In this document: piece after piece, positions 17,717-26,768 of the stretch
How positions within the stretch are numbered: the first letter of the stretch is position 1
How the letters are laid out: every line of letters begins with the position of its first letter
NCBI RefSeq assembly: GCF_900142535.1
Contig: NZ_FRBE01000002.1
Location: forward strand, 186,001 to 250,000
Length of the DNA: 64,000 nucleotides
DNA from: Fibrobacter sp. UWEL
GTDB lineage: Bacteria; Fibrobacterota; Fibrobacteria; Fibrobacterales; Fibrobacteraceae
Direction of reading: 5' to 3'
The notes under the pieces: model-generated
Database searches by the model: none
Seen by the model: the letters and a program-made list of their open reading frames with translations, nothing else
Told to the model about the DNA's origin: nothing
Made by a program: the position numbers and the translations under genes

Positions 17717-18850
17717 CTAGAAGTTCTTGCACTGACCGTCCCAATTTCCCTGAGCGCCAAGGATGGGGCCGTTAATGTACTTGCCGGAAGTTCCAACAAA
17801 ATCTGCCTGACGGTCTTCGCCACCGATTTTCCAGCGAATCCAAGCAACGGTTGCACCGATACCGCTCCAGGAAGCGGAACCATGGCCCCAGCCGCCTTCA
17901 CCGCCCTGAGGGCCACCCACCATCTGAATAAGGCATGCCTGAGCCTTCACGTTTTCGTTGTTATAATCCGCACGGGCATTATCTTTTTCGATACCCGCTT
18001 CGCCATAAATATTCACAGCAGACTTTTCAGCAGGAATCTGCCCCATGGCCACATGCTTCTTGTCGCCGCTGTTATTGAGGATTGCAGTTACAACGCGAGC
18101 ATCCTTGATGGCAGCCTGTTCCGATTCGAGACCGCCCATGGAGTGCCCTGCGCAGGCTACATGTTCCAAGTCCATTTTCTGATAGAGTGGTCCGTTTGAA
18201 TCCTCGTTCTTTTCTTCCAGCCAGTTAATGGCTGCGGTTGCATTTTCTCCAGTGCCCGGAGAAATGCTAAGCGCAATGACCACAAAGCCGTGGGAAGCCA
18301 GTCGGCGGATCATGCCGCCATACATGCCAGGAGCGGTATCGCCACCAGGTCCCCAGACGACTACGCCCAACTTTTCGCCAGCAGCCAAGTTCACATTCTT
18401 GGGGAAAGCAAGAATTCCTTGACCGTTATAGCCCGTATTTTCAATAAATTCTATTTCAACACCATCGCTTTCGTCGGCAGCTTGAGCCAGATAAATCTTT
18501 GATCTGGCAGCAACACTAGAACTAGAAATTTCTTCTGCGGAGCTGGATTCCGGAGTAATTGAACTTGAAGAAACTTCGGGAGCAACCACCTGACTTGAAC
18601 TGGATTCCAAAACAATTGAACTTGAGGAAATTTCAGGAGCAACGACCTGGCTCGAGCTAGATTCTACCGGCATCACATCAGTAGCACTGCTAGAAGAAAG
18701 CACTTCTTCCGCAACCGAGGACAGGGAAATTTCCTGAGATGGATCAGGCGCGACATTGGAACCGGAGCTAGCGGAAACGCTATCATTACCGCAATTCATG
18801 AAAACTAGAGAACTTGCAACCAGCAAGCCTTTCAATATTTTTGACTTCAT
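17717..18850 (-). CDS. Lipoprotein with serine-rich linker and alpha/beta-hydrolase domain
   Basis: A 377-aa exported esterase-like protein. A lipoprotein signal ends in VFMNC (residue 20). A linker of repeated valine-proline-glutamate-SSSS units follows to about residue 117, then an alpha/beta-hydrolase domain of the dienelactone hydrolase / chlorophyllase / PET-hydrolase type. The nucleophile serine is in GHSMGG near residue 217, with the oxyanion strand LGVVVWGPGG upstream and WGHGS as a likely catalytic histidine region. An acyl or cell-wall ester substrate is plausible but is inference. ATGAGGAT supports the start. It is convergent with hisI. Confidence 0.83.
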   Translation of the reverse strand: MKSKILKGLLVASSLVFMNCGNDSVSASSGSNVAPDPSQEISLSSVAEEVLSSSSATDVMPVESSSSQVVAPEISSSSIVLESSSSQVVAPEVSSSSITPESSSAEEISSSSVAARSKIYLAQAADESDGVEIEFIENTGYNGQGILAFPKNVNLAAGEKLGVVVWGPGGDTAPGMYGGMIRRLASHGFVVIALSISPGTGENATAAINWLEEKNEDSNGPLYQKMDLEHVACAGHSMGGLESEQAAIKDARVVTAILNNSGDKKHVAMGQIPAEKSAVNIYGEAGIEKDNARADYNNENVKAQACLIQMVGGPQGGEGGWGHGSASWSGIGATVAWIRWKIGGEDRQADFVGTSGKYINGPILGAQGNWDGQCKNF

Positions 18851-18989
18851 TGTATCCTCATGATTTCACTCCAATGACAATAAACTAAATTCGCGACCTA
18901 TCCAAAAATCATAACGGGAACAAAAAGCATGGACAAAATGTCCATTATTAAGAAAGACAATCGTTCAGCCTGAACGGTCATTATACCAA

Positions 18990-19021
18990 AAACGCCGGGG
19001 ATTGCTCCCCGGCGTCTTTTT
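18990..19021. terminator. Strong two-way terminator
   Basis: Perfect stem ACGCCGGGGA/TCCCCGGCGT with TTGC loop; CTTTTT on the right, and GTTTTTGG when read on the minus strand. Confidence 0.85.
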
Positions 19022-19145
19022 GGGATGTGTGTAGAGAAGATCTCTAGAGAACCGCCTGTGAAGACAGGTGTTCAAATACAAAACCAAATATGTATGGGAA
19101 CTTTTTAGCAGAAAGCTCTGAAGTTCTCCTTTTTTACCCAACAAT
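18990..19145 (-). ncRNA. Candidate structured small RNA
   Basis: Minus-strand TTGTGT and TACTAT (18-nt spacer) would start a transcript near 19145. It has a hairpin GGAGAACTT/AAGTTCCC with inner CAGA/TCTG (19096-19129), a small CCTG/CAGG hairpin (about 19051-19072), a TCTCTAGAGA palindrome, a possible closing pairing TTGGG/CCCAA, and ends in the ten-bp GC-rich terminator. The general plan recalls 6S-like RNAs but the sequence is not recognisable as one. Confidence 0.4.
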
Positions 19146-19250
19146 CTAAAGATAGTAAAATCCTGTATACAGCGTACACAATTGTTAAAAAAAATTATGG
19201 ATAAAAAGTCAATGATTCAAGATTTCAAATAAGAGCGATTGGATTATTGC

Positions 19251-19256
19251 TATATT
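19251..19256 (+). promoter_or_regulatory. -10 element, leaderless-type, tilS
   Basis: TATATT six nt before an in-frame GTG at 19263. This spacing is the main reason for choosing GTG as the start. Confidence 0.5.
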
Positions 19257-19262
19257 CCGACT

Positions 19263-20603
19263 GTGAATTTAAGCAACGTCCTCCCCCACATTGCAAACGC
19301 CATAAAGCAACACCAATGGAGTTCTCTTCTATTGGCGGTTTCGGGAGGTTTGGACTCCATTTGCCTAGCACATTACTTTATCCAAAATAAGTCAACCCTA
19401 GGGATTGACCATCTTGCCATCGTCCACGTTCATCATGGTTTGCGGGAAGGTTCTGCCGACTTGGACGAAAAATCGGTCCGAGATTTCGCAGCAAAATACA
19501 AGGTTCGGTATTTGATGAAAAAGCTGGACGGAACCGCCCTGAAGGAAGCGGGTGGATCCCTGGAGGAAAACGCCCGAAACGCCCGCTATGACGCCCTGAA
19601 AGAATTTGCGAAACAATGTAAGGCCGACGCCATCGTGACGGCGCACCACGCAGGAGACCAAGCAGAAACGGTTTACTTGAGACTCCGTCGCGGTGTTGGC
19701 CTGGCGGGACTTCGAGGAATTCAATCCGTACGAAAATTTCAAAACGAGGGTGACGTGGAATTATTCCGCCCCTTCCTGAAGGTGACCCGCGGGGAGCTGA
19801 AGGATTATGCGGAAGCCAACGGCTTAAGTTGGCGAGAAGACGAAAGTAATTCAGACACCGCCTTCGCTCGCAATAAGATTCGTCACGAAAGCCTCCCCCA
19901 TCTGGAAAGTTTGAATCCGGGAGCAGCCCAGCAGCTCTGTCGTGTAGCAAGCCTTGCGGAAAACGTTTACCGCAAGATCGTTTCAACAAATCACAAGCTT
20001 TTCGAGCCGGCGGAAATACCTCAAGAGCAATGGCCCTTTGAGGCAAAGCACGCCTGTTATCAAAAGGTCCTGGCCCTGAATTTGAACGTTCTCAAGTCAG
20101 TCTTTGAAAGCGGATCCCGAAACGAGTTCGGGACGACAACAAGGGATGTGTTCGGGATGACGGAATTGTTCCGTCTCTGGCTAGGAGAAAAGGGGTTCCG
20201 CATCCCCTTGAAGGAACAGGGAACATCCATTCCCTACCCGTTTTTACAAAGATTGCAGTGTAAGACAATTCTGATGGAAAAGTGCCGCAATATTCTATGG
20301 ATTTGTGACGTTTCTACCAGTTCCTCCGGAAAAAATAATCCCGAGATTTTGTATTTTAACACCGATAAAATTTCTGGCCTGGACGGTCAATGGCGCTATC
20401 GCTCAAAAGGGGATACGCTATGGCCTCACGACGAGAAAATCAAGGCCCGCAAATTGGAACAGTGGCTCCGTGAACAGGGAATTCCCCAGTGGATGTACGA
20501 CAGCCTCCCCCTCTTTGCCAGTGGATCCAGGATTTATTTCGTCGAAGGAATCCGACAAAAGCCAAAAGTTGACGAATTAAAGAGAACAAACGATAAAGGC
20601 TAA
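19263..20603 (+). CDS. tilS: tRNA(Ile)-lysidine synthase
   Basis: Modifies the wobble cytidine of the CAU-anticodon tRNA-Ile to lysidine with ATP. The PP-loop motif VSGGLDS lies near residues 25-31, and [14 protein letters not shown] and [12 protein letters not shown] follow. There is no ATG near the N-terminus; a GTG at 19263 (446 aa) or a TTG at 19239 (454 aa) are the options, and the -10 spacing favours GTG. A dispersed palindromic repeat at 20112-20163 is inserted in frame and adds about 17 residues (near 284-301) between the N-terminal and C-terminal domains. ftsH follows by 26 nt, a common gene order. Confidence 0.93.
   Translation: MNLSNVLPHIANAIKQHQWSSLLLAVSGGLDSICLAHYFIQNKSTLGIDHLAIVHVHHGLREGSADLDEKSVRDFAAKYKVRYLMKKLDGTALKEAGGSLEENARNARYDALKEFAKQCKADAIVTAHHAGDQAETVYLRLRRGVGLAGLRGIQSVRKFQNEGDVELFRPFLKVTRGELKDYAEANGLSWREDESNSDTAFARNKIRHESLPHLESLNPGAAQQLCRVASLAENVYRKIVSTNHKLFEPAEIPQEQWPFEAKHACYQKVLALNLNVLKSVFESGSRNEFGTTTRDVFGMTELFRLWLGEKGFRIPLKEQGTSIPYPFLQRLQCKTILMEKCRNILWICDVSTSSSGKNNPEILYFNTDKISGLDGQWRYRSKGDTLWPHDEKIKARKLEQWLREQGIPQWMYDSLPLFASGSRIYFVEGIRQKPKVDELKRTNDKG
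20112..20163. repeat. Palindromic repeat inserted in frame in tilS
   Basis: GGATCCCGAAACGAGTTCGG runs into GACGACAAC and then a second half TTCGGGATGACGG. It resembles the intergenic element at 45271-45298 (GGATCCTCGATCAAGTCGAG then GATGACAAC). The reading frame is kept. Confidence 0.65.
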
Positions 20604-20629
20604 AAAAGCCTACCGTAAAAAAGGACACT

Positions 20630-22789
20630 ATGAGTCAAATTCCGGGTAAACCCACGCCCCCGTATCGTAGCAAGAATTTCATTATTCTCATTGTTATGAT
20701 CCTCCTTCTTTTTATCATGTTCCCGCTGGCCTCCAAGGACGACGGCGCAGACATGACGCGAACCGAGTTCCTAGCCATGATGGGAGATTCCACCAAGGTC
20801 ATTACGGAACTGAGCCTGCAGAAAACTAAGGACGGCATCATCATCGAAGGTGCTCGTGAACTTACTGCAGAAGAATCTGCAGAAGCAAGCAAGGAAAAAG
20901 GTCTTTTCGCCAAGTTCTCCAGAGGGGCTAACGAAGGTTCCAGCGGCAAGCGTTTTAGAAGCCACATGCTGGAAATTACCAACGAGCAGATTTCCGGCTG
21001 GGAACATTACAAGAATGTGAAGGTGAAGGTCATTCACGAGGAAACCTCCTGGATGGATACCCTGGTGGCATTCCTGCCAGCAGTTCTCCTGATTGCATTC
21101 TTCTACATCATGATGCGCAACCAGATGGGCGGCGGCAGCAAGAGCCCCTTCGCCTTCGGCAAGAGCCAGGCAAAGCAGCTGGACCAGAAGAAGAAGACCT
21201 ACTTCAAGGATGTGGCAGGTTGCGACGAAGCTAAGCAGGACCTGCAGGAACTGGTAGAATTTTTGAAGGATCCCAAGAAGTTTGACGCTCTTGGTGGTCG
21301 TATTCCCAAGGGTGCTTTGCTGGTAGGTCCTCCGGGTACCGGTAAAACCTTGCTGGCTCGTGCAGTGGCCGGCGAAGCAGGTGTACCCTTCTTTAGCATG
21401 AGCGGTTCCGACTTCGTAGAAATGTTCGTGGGTGTGGGCGCAAGCCGCGTCCGTGACTTGTTCGAAACCGGTAAGAAGAACGCCCCCTGTATTTTGTTCA
21501 TTGACGAAATTGACGCCGTAGGTCGCCAGCGTGGCGCTGGTCTGGGAGGCGGTCACGATGAACGCGAACAGACTTTGAACCAGTTGCTGGTGGAAATGGA
21601 CGGCTTTACTGCAAACGAAGGCGTAATCCTCATTGCAGCCACCAACCGTCCTGATGTTTTGGACAAGGCTTTGCTCCGCCCGGGTCGTTTCGACCGTCAA
21701 ATTGTGGTGGGCTTGCCCGACCTGAAGGGCCGTGAAGAAATTCTCCGCGTCCACCTGAAGAAGCGCAAGGTACCTCTGGCAGATGACGTAGATGTTAAGG
21801 CTGTTGCAAAGGGCACTCCTGGTCTTGCTGGTGCAGACCTGGAAAACCTGGTGAACGAAGCCGCCTTGATGGCCGCCCGATTCAACAACAAGAAGGTGAC
21901 CATGCTGGACTTCGAAGAAGCCCGCGACAAGCTTTCCATGGGCGCAGAACGCCGTACCTTACTCATGACCGACGAGGAAAAGCGCCACACCGCCTATCAC
22001 GAAGCTGGCCACGCCCTCATGACCTTGCTGTGCAAGCATTCCGACCCGTTGCACAAGATTACCATCATTCCTCGTGGACGCGCCCTGGGCGTGACCATGA
22101 GTCTGCCGGAACGCGACCAAGTTTCCTACAGTCGTGAATATGCTGAAGAACGCATCATGATCATGATGTCTGGTCGTCTGGCTGAAATGATTTTCTTCAA
22201 CCATCAGAGCACGGGTGCATCTAACGACATCCAGCGAGCAACGGAACTTGCCCGCAAGATGATTACGGAATGGGGTTTCGACGAAGAAATCGGTCCCGTA
22301 TGCTACAGCCGTACCGATGGCGAAGTCTTCCTGGGCCGCGAAATCAGCAAGCCTAAGGAAATGTCCGAAATGATGGCAGAAAAGATTGACAATGCAGTCA
22401 ACACTCTCATCAAGAATTTGGACAAGCGTGCTAAGGACTTGCTGGAAGAAAACCGCGAACAGCTGAAGACTTTGGCAGAAGCCCTCTTTGAATTCGAAGT
22501 TCTGGACCGCGAAGAAATTGACCGCGTTATGGCAGGCGAAAAGCTGGAAGGCACCAAGAAGAGCCGCCAATACAAGGCTATGGAAGAACTCGCCGCCAAG
22601 AAGGAAAAGGAAGACACCCCTCCTCCTGATCCGGGTAAGCAGCCGCCGGTTGCACCCGTACCCGACGCACCCGTCAGTGAAGTGAAGCCGGCACCTGCAG
22701 AAGGCAACCATACCGCTGATGCTAGTGTCGCTGCAGATACCTCCTCCGAAAGCGAAGCTCATTCCGAAGAACAGAACCCTCAGGCATAA
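20630..22789 (+). CDS. ftsH: ATP-dependent zinc metalloprotease FtsH
   Basis: Membrane-anchored hexameric protease for misfolded and regulatory membrane proteins. The 719-aa protein has two N-terminal membrane segments (about 17-36 and 143-163), an AAA module with Walker A GPPGTGKT near residue 233 and Walker [13 protein letters not shown], and an M41 protease domain with HEAGHA near residue 457 and the third zinc ligand region [11 protein letters not shown] near 533. The last ~80 residues are a Pro/Ala/Glu-rich tail unlike the compact tail of E. coli FtsH. AAGGACAC precedes the start. Confidence 0.97.
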   Translation: MSQIPGKPTPPYRSKNFIILIVMILLLFIMFPLASKDDGADMTRTEFLAMMGDSTKVITELSLQKTKDGIIIEGARELTAEESAEASKEKGLFAKFSRGANEGSSGKRFRSHMLEITNEQISGWEHYKNVKVKVIHEETSWMDTLVAFLPAVLLIAFFYIMMRNQMGGGSKSPFAFGKSQAKQLDQKKKTYFKDVAGCDEAKQDLQELVEFLKDPKKFDALGGRIPKGALLVGPPGTGKTLLARAVAGEAGVPFFSMSGSDFVEMFVGVGASRVRDLFETGKKNAPCILFIDEIDAVGRQRGAGLGGGHDEREQTLNQLLVEMDGFTANEGVILIAATNRPDVLDKALLRPGRFDRQIVVGLPDLKGREEILRVHLKKRKVPLADDVDVKAVAKGTPGLAGADLENLVNEAALMAARFNNKKVTMLDFEEARDKLSMGAERRTLLMTDEEKRHTAYHEAGHALMTLLCKHSDPLHKITIIPRGRALGVTMSLPERDQVSYSREYAEERIMIMMSGRLAEMIFFNHQSTGASNDIQRATELARKMITEWGFDEEIGPVCYSRTDGEVFLGREISKPKEMSEMMAEKIDNAVNTLIKNLDKRAKDLLEENREQLKTLAEALFEFEVLDREEIDRVMAGEKLEGTKKSRQYKAMEELAAKKEKEDTPPPDPGKQPPVAPVPDAPVSEVKPAPAEGNHTADASVAADTSSESEAHSEEQNPQA

Positions 22790-22802
22790 TCGAGATTTTA
22801 AA

Positions 22803-23687
22803 ATGTTGAATCAGTTGCTATCCAAGTCACGCGCCCTGCCCTGGAAGATTGGCGACCAGGTGGAATCCTGCATTCCGACCCCGCTAATCATGGGCATCGT
22901 AAACGTTACTCCGGATAGTTTCTTTGACGGCGGTCAACACAACACCCTGGAGGCCGCCTACCAGCATTCCCTAAAGCTTCTGGACGAAGGCGCCCGCATT
23001 CTGGACATTGGCGGCGAAAGCAGTCGTCCCGGAAGCAAGCCCGTTCCCGTAGATGAAGAACTGGAACGCGTTTGCCCGCTGGTGGAACGCCTTGCCCCTC
23101 TGGCAAAGGAACGTGACTTTTACATTTCCATCGATACCGTAAAGTCCAAGGTAGCTCTGGAAACCATGAAGCTTGGCGCTCACATCATCAACGACATTAG
23201 CGCCTTGACCATGGATCCTAACATGGCTCAGACAGTAGCGGATACAGGGGCAGCCGTTGTGCTGAACCACATTCGCGGAAACTTCGGCACCATGCAGCAG
23301 GACTTCAAGCCCTACGAAAACGTGGTGAAGGAAGTTCACGACGAACTGATGGACCAGGTGCTGAAGCTCTTGGCTCTGGGCGTAGACCCTCAAAAGATTT
23401 GTCTTGATCCGGGTATTGGATTCGGAAAGACCCCGCAGGATAACGTGGACCTGATGAAATCCGTGGAAGATTTCCTGACGGATGGTTACCCCGTCCTGAT
23501 CGGATCTTCCAGAAAGTCCTACATCGGCAAGATGAAGGGGCTTGAAAATAGCGACCGCCTGATTCCTACCGTGACCGCAGGCATTGTTGCAGCCCTTGGT
23601 GGCGCAAGCTGCATTCGCGTTCACGACGTGAAGGAAGCAAAAGAATCTATGCTTTATCTGGAGGCCATGAGTAATGGTTCTATTTAA
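22803..23687 (+). CDS. folP: Dihydropteroate synthase
   Basis: Joins p-aminobenzoate to hydroxymethyl-dihydropterin pyrophosphate in folate synthesis. The 294-aa product shows IMGIVNVTPDSFFDGG near residue 30 and GGESSRPGS near 70. The start at 22803 was chosen because family similarity begins here; an in-frame start at 22719 lies inside ftsH. The ftsH-folP-cdaA order is found in several bacteria. The 3' end overlaps cdaA by 14 nt. Confidence 0.95.
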   Translation: MLNQLLSKSRALPWKIGDQVESCIPTPLIMGIVNVTPDSFFDGGQHNTLEAAYQHSLKLLDEGARILDIGGESSRPGSKPVPVDEELERVCPLVERLAPLAKERDFYISIDTVKSKVALETMKLGAHIINDISALTMDPNMAQTVADTGAAVVLNHIRGNFGTMQQDFKPYENVVKEVHDELMDQVLKLLALGVDPQKICLDPGIGFGKTPQDNVDLMKSVEDFLTDGYPVLIGSSRKSYIGKMKGLENSDRLIPTVTAGIVAALGGASCIRVHDVKEAKESMLYLEAMSNGSI

Positions 23688-24510
23688 GCTATTCGATATT
23701 ATTGACGTCCGTATGGCAGACATCCTGGATGTGCTGCTGGTCTCCATCATCGTCTACTACATCTTCTTGCTGTTCCGAGGAACTCGTGCTGCACAGATGT
23801 TGTTCGGCGGCCTGTTACTGATCCTCGTGTGGTTCATTGCCCAATGGTGGGAACTGCATACCATCGCCTGGATTATCAGCAACCTTGCAACCCTAGGTAT
23901 TGTAGCCATCGTGATTTTGTTCCAGCCGGAAATTCGAAGTGCACTGACTCGAATTGGCCAGGCAGCCAGTAAGCTGGATTTCAAGACCATCTTCTTCCAT
24001 TCCAGCGGTCTGGACGAAATCACCAAGACCATTACCGTTGCCGTACAGGATTTGGCAAAGACAAAGACTGGTGCATTGATCGTTCTTGAAAAGCGAGTGG
24101 GCCTGAAGAACTATGCCGACACCGGTGAAATTCTCAACGCAGAAATCAGCTCCAGACTTCTCCGCGCCTTGTTCTTCCCCAACTCCGCCCTTCATGACGG
24201 CGCAGTCATTGTCAACAGCAAGCGCATTGTTGCTGCAGGCTGTATCTTGCCTATGCCTACCGGCAACGCCGAAAAGGAAGCGGGTTATGGTATGCGCCAC
24301 CGCGCAGCAAAGGCCTTGGCCGCAGAATGTGATGCGCTTGTGATTGTTGTTTCCGAAGAAACCGGTTTCATCTCTATCGCCTATCGAAACACTCTGAGAC
24401 GCAATATTAGCGTTCAGGAATTGAAGCACGAAATTATCCGTCACTGGGGTGAACTGTTCAACGATGTCCGTGATCAAAAGACCGACGGTGCAGCAGAACA
24501 GGCAGAATAA
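23674..24510 (+). CDS. cdaA: Diadenylate cyclase (CdaA type)
   Basis: Makes cyclic di-AMP from two ATP at the inner membrane. The 278-aa protein has three N-terminal membrane helices (about 10-85), then the DAC domain with the catalytic DGA motif (NSALHDGAVIV, Asp near residue 175) and the RHR motif (MRHRAA near 208). The start overlaps folP, with GGAGG inside folP serving as ribosome binding site, so the two are translationally coupled. In the window it stands with a diguanylate cyclase, so both nucleotide messengers are represented. Confidence 0.94.
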   Translation: MVLFKLFDIIDVRMADILDVLLVSIIVYYIFLLFRGTRAAQMLFGGLLLILVWFIAQWWELHTIAWIISNLATLGIVAIVILFQPEIRSALTRIGQAASKLDFKTIFFHSSGLDEITKTITVAVQDLAKTKTGALIVLEKRVGLKNYADTGEILNAEISSRLLRALFFPNSALHDGAVIVNSKRIVAAGCILPMPTGNAEKEAGYGMRHRAAKALAAECDALVIVVSEETGFISIAYRNTLRRNISVQELKHEIIRHWGELFNDVRDQKTDGAAEQAE

Positions 24511-24540
24511 AAAACACAGAACTTTGTATTCGAGAAGACT

Positions 24541-25761
24541 ATGGATCAACAGAATAATCAGCAGAACGCAAACCAGCAGAACAAGAAGTCTAACAAGACT
24601 CGCAATACCATCATCCTGTTGGTAATGTTCCTTTTGCTGGTGGCCCTCTTTGTAGTGCAGTGCCATCTGGATGACGTAAAGCAGGAAGCTATCGCCAAGG
24701 CTCAGGAAACAGAACTGGAAGCACAGCGCCGCCATAAGTTGGACAGCATCCTCCAGGCAGAAAAACTTCGTGCCGACAGTCTCCGCGCAGCCCAGGTCGT
24801 TGACTCCGCCAAGGCAGATACCGTCCCCGCCGTTGACACCACTCCGGCAGCACCGAAGCCCGTCATCAACCGCGACAGCATCCGTCACGTCCGTGATAGC
24901 ATCAAGCATGTAAACGACAGCATTGCCGCAGTCAACAAGGCCATCGCCGACAGCATCGCCGCAGCAGAAAAGGCTCAGGCCGAAGAAGCCGAAAAACAGC
25001 GCATTCAGGATAGCATCCGCAACTCCGACAAGGTTCCGCCGGTTGCCGAAATCGCACCTCCCGCAGGTCGTTACTACGATCCCATCAAGCTGAAGGTGAA
25101 ATGCGACGAAATCAAGTGCAAGACATTCCTCTCCATCGGTGACACCTTGAATCCGGTGGAAGCAGGCAAGGCCATGGAATACAACAAGACCGGTTCCGTA
25201 TTCTACTACGCCGTGGACTCCGTGGGTAACCGCACCGCCTGGGAAGAAGCGAAGTACGACATGGCCAGCGACAACATTTGCGGCAAGAACGCCTACCCCG
25301 TTCCCGTGGGCGGCAAGACCGTTTGTGTGGACGCCTACGAATATCCCAACAAGGCTGACGAAAAGCCCCGTGACATGGTATCCCAGGAAGAAGCCGCAGC
25401 CCTCTGTGTCAAGGAAGGCAAGCACCTGTGCTCCATTGACGAATGGCAAGCAGCCTGCCGCGGTAAGGACAACACCAAATACTCTTACGGCGATGCCTAT
25501 CGCCAGAACAAGTGCAACACCAACACCACCGCAGCCAAGCGCGCAGGCCGCAAGGAACAGTGCCGTAGCTGGTGGGGCATGTACGATATGAACGGAAATC
25601 TCTGGGAATGGACATCCACCACCAGCAAGGATCACCCCAATATGTACCTGGTGGCTGGCGGTGCCTGGAACACCAATAACGGAAGCAAGTGTACCGAAAG
25701 CAAGTTCAGCTTCTACCCCCAGAACCAGTATCCCAGCGTGGGCTTCCGCTGCTGTAAGTAA
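24541..25761 (+). CDS. Membrane-anchored SUMF1/FGE-like protein
   Basis: A 406-aa protein with a cytoplasmic Gln/Asn-rich start, one membrane helix (about 23-40), a long charged helical stalk rich in Ala, Asp and Ser with repeated DSI units (about 45-165), a beta domain, and a C-terminal formylglycine-generating-enzyme-like domain (about 240-406). The end shows GNLWEWTST, VAGGAWN and VGFRCCK. Many bacterial members of this fold are not sulfatase activators, and I cannot confirm the catalytic cysteine pair, so the role is open. It follows cdaA by 30 nt and is probably in the same transcript. It would face the periplasm. Confidence 0.82.
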   Translation: MDQQNNQQNANQQNKKSNKTRNTIILLVMFLLLVALFVVQCHLDDVKQEAIAKAQETELEAQRRHKLDSILQAEKLRADSLRAAQVVDSAKADTVPAVDTTPAAPKPVINRDSIRHVRDSIKHVNDSIAAVNKAIADSIAAAEKAQAEEAEKQRIQDSIRNSDKVPPVAEIAPPAGRYYDPIKLKVKCDEIKCKTFLSIGDTLNPVEAGKAMEYNKTGSVFYYAVDSVGNRTAWEEAKYDMASDNICGKNAYPVPVGGKTVCVDAYEYPNKADEKPRDMVSQEEAAALCVKEGKHLCSIDEWQAACRGKDNTKYSYGDAYRQNKCNTNTTAAKRAGRKEQCRSWWGMYDMNGNLWEWTSTTSKDHPNMYLVAGGAWNTNNGSKCTESKFSFYPQNQYPSVGFRCCK

Positions 25762-25764
25762 GGT

Positions 25765-26316
25765 TTAATCCTTCGGGATAAACTGATCCAGCAGTTCAAC
25801 ATGGAGGTGTTCCGCCTCCCCCTTTTCCCAGATGACTTTACAACGGTTGCCGATTTTATCGGCAACCATTTCTGTTAAGCGTTTACGATTATTCAAAGGA
25901 AGGTCCACAATACGGAAATCAAAGGCCGCATTCATATAATGCTTGGATGTTCGAAGATGTCCCGGAAAATCATTTCCACTGGTAATGACAGGCGTGTAAT
26001 CATCCCCCGCCACCAGATGAAAGGCATGAACAATTTCCAGTCCAATAGTATCCATGACGGCAGGCATACTTTCCAAATACACGCCCTGTTTCTGGCGGGT
26101 CCGCTTTAGCAGCAGACGATGAACCTCATCATTATTAAAGGGCCGCAGATTCAAGTGACGCATGTATTCTTCGGCAGACCAGGTATCTTCCGTATATTTA
26201 GGTTCGTATTTAGGGATAGCGCGCTTATTTTCCTGAATGAACTGGTATACAAAGTATACCGCCACCACCGACAAAACAGGAAGAAGAAGGAAAATATGCC
26301 TATACAGAAATTTCAT
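25765..26316 (-). CDS. Membrane-anchored M15-like peptidase domain protein
   Basis: A 183-aa protein with one N-terminal membrane segment (about 8-27) and a periplasmic domain. SKHYMNAAFDFR (near residue 128) and AEHLHVEL (near 171) give the His/Asp and His-x-His zinc ligands typical of the M15 group of D,D- or L,D-carboxypeptidases and related endolysins. A peptidoglycan-trimming role is inferred. It is convergent with the SUMF1-like gene (3 nt apart) and divergent from the next lipoprotein gene. Confidence 0.72.
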   Translation of the reverse strand: MKFLYRHIFLLLPVLSVVAVYFVYQFIQENKRAIPKYEPKYTEDTWSAEEYMRHLNLRPFNNDEVHRLLLKRTRQKQGVYLESMPAVMDTIGLEIVHAFHLVAGDDYTPVITSGNDFPGHLRTSKHYMNAAFDFRIVDLPLNNRKRLTEMVADKIGNRCKVIWEKGEAEHLHVELLDQFIPKD

Positions 26317-26353
26317 TTTACAAAAGGGTTGTATTTTCTGAAGGCAAAAATAC

Positions 26354-26359
26354 TATTTT
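26354..26359 (+). promoter_or_regulatory. -10 element, leaderless-type, small lipoprotein
   Basis: TATTTT seven nt before the ATG at 26367, with no Shine-Dalgarno sequence. Confidence 0.5.
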
Positions 26360-26366
26360 TAAAACC

Positions 26367-26768
26367 ATGAAAAAGATTATCCTGTTCTCTGCACTTTCTA
26401 TTCTCGCAGCAGCATTCACTGCTTGCGGCGACAAGTCCTCCACCAACTTCATCGGTTACTGGCAGGAAAGCGAATCCAACATTGTGTTTGAAGTCCTCCA
26501 GAACGATCAGAACTTCATCATCCGTAACCAGAATGGCGACCTTTTCGCTCAGGTCACCAGCGACAGAAAGCTTTGCGGCAAGAACACCCTGAATATGGAT
26601 TACTGCATGACCGTCAAGGGCGACTCCGCTTACTACGAATTCAGCGGTATCGTTACCGGTTACAAGCGTATCGACCAGGCAACCTACGAAAAGATTTTCG
26701 CAACCCTTCCCAAGGCAACCTTCACCGCTCCGGTTGAAGAAGCTCCCGCAGAAGACGCCGCAAACTAA
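26367..26768 (+). CDS. Small lipoprotein of unknown function
   Basis: A 133-aa product with a lipoprotein signal ending in FTAC (residue 19), then a compact beta-rich domain beginning FIGYWQESESN, reminiscent of small lipocalin-like lipoproteins but not assignable. The tail is Ala/Glu/Pro-rich. Its stop codon overlaps the stop codon of the convergent ppaC gene by 3 nt within CTAA, with no terminator between them. Confidence 0.75.
   Translation: MKKIILFSALSILAAAFTACGDKSSTNFIGYWQESESNIVFEVLQNDQNFIIRNQNGDLFAQVTSDRKLCGKNTLNMDYCMTVKGDSAYYEFSGIVTGYKRIDQATYEKIFATLPKATFTAPVEEAPAEDAAN

Larger units (their letters stand above)
18851..19262. other. Gene-free interval with a structured-RNA candidate
   Basis: No coding frame is convincing. 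It contains two small hairpins (TGGACA/TGTCCA at 18929-18943 and CGTTCAG/CTGAACG at 18962-18976), a strong two-way terminator (18990-19021), a candidate minus-strand RNA, and the tilS promoter region. Confidence 0.6.
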
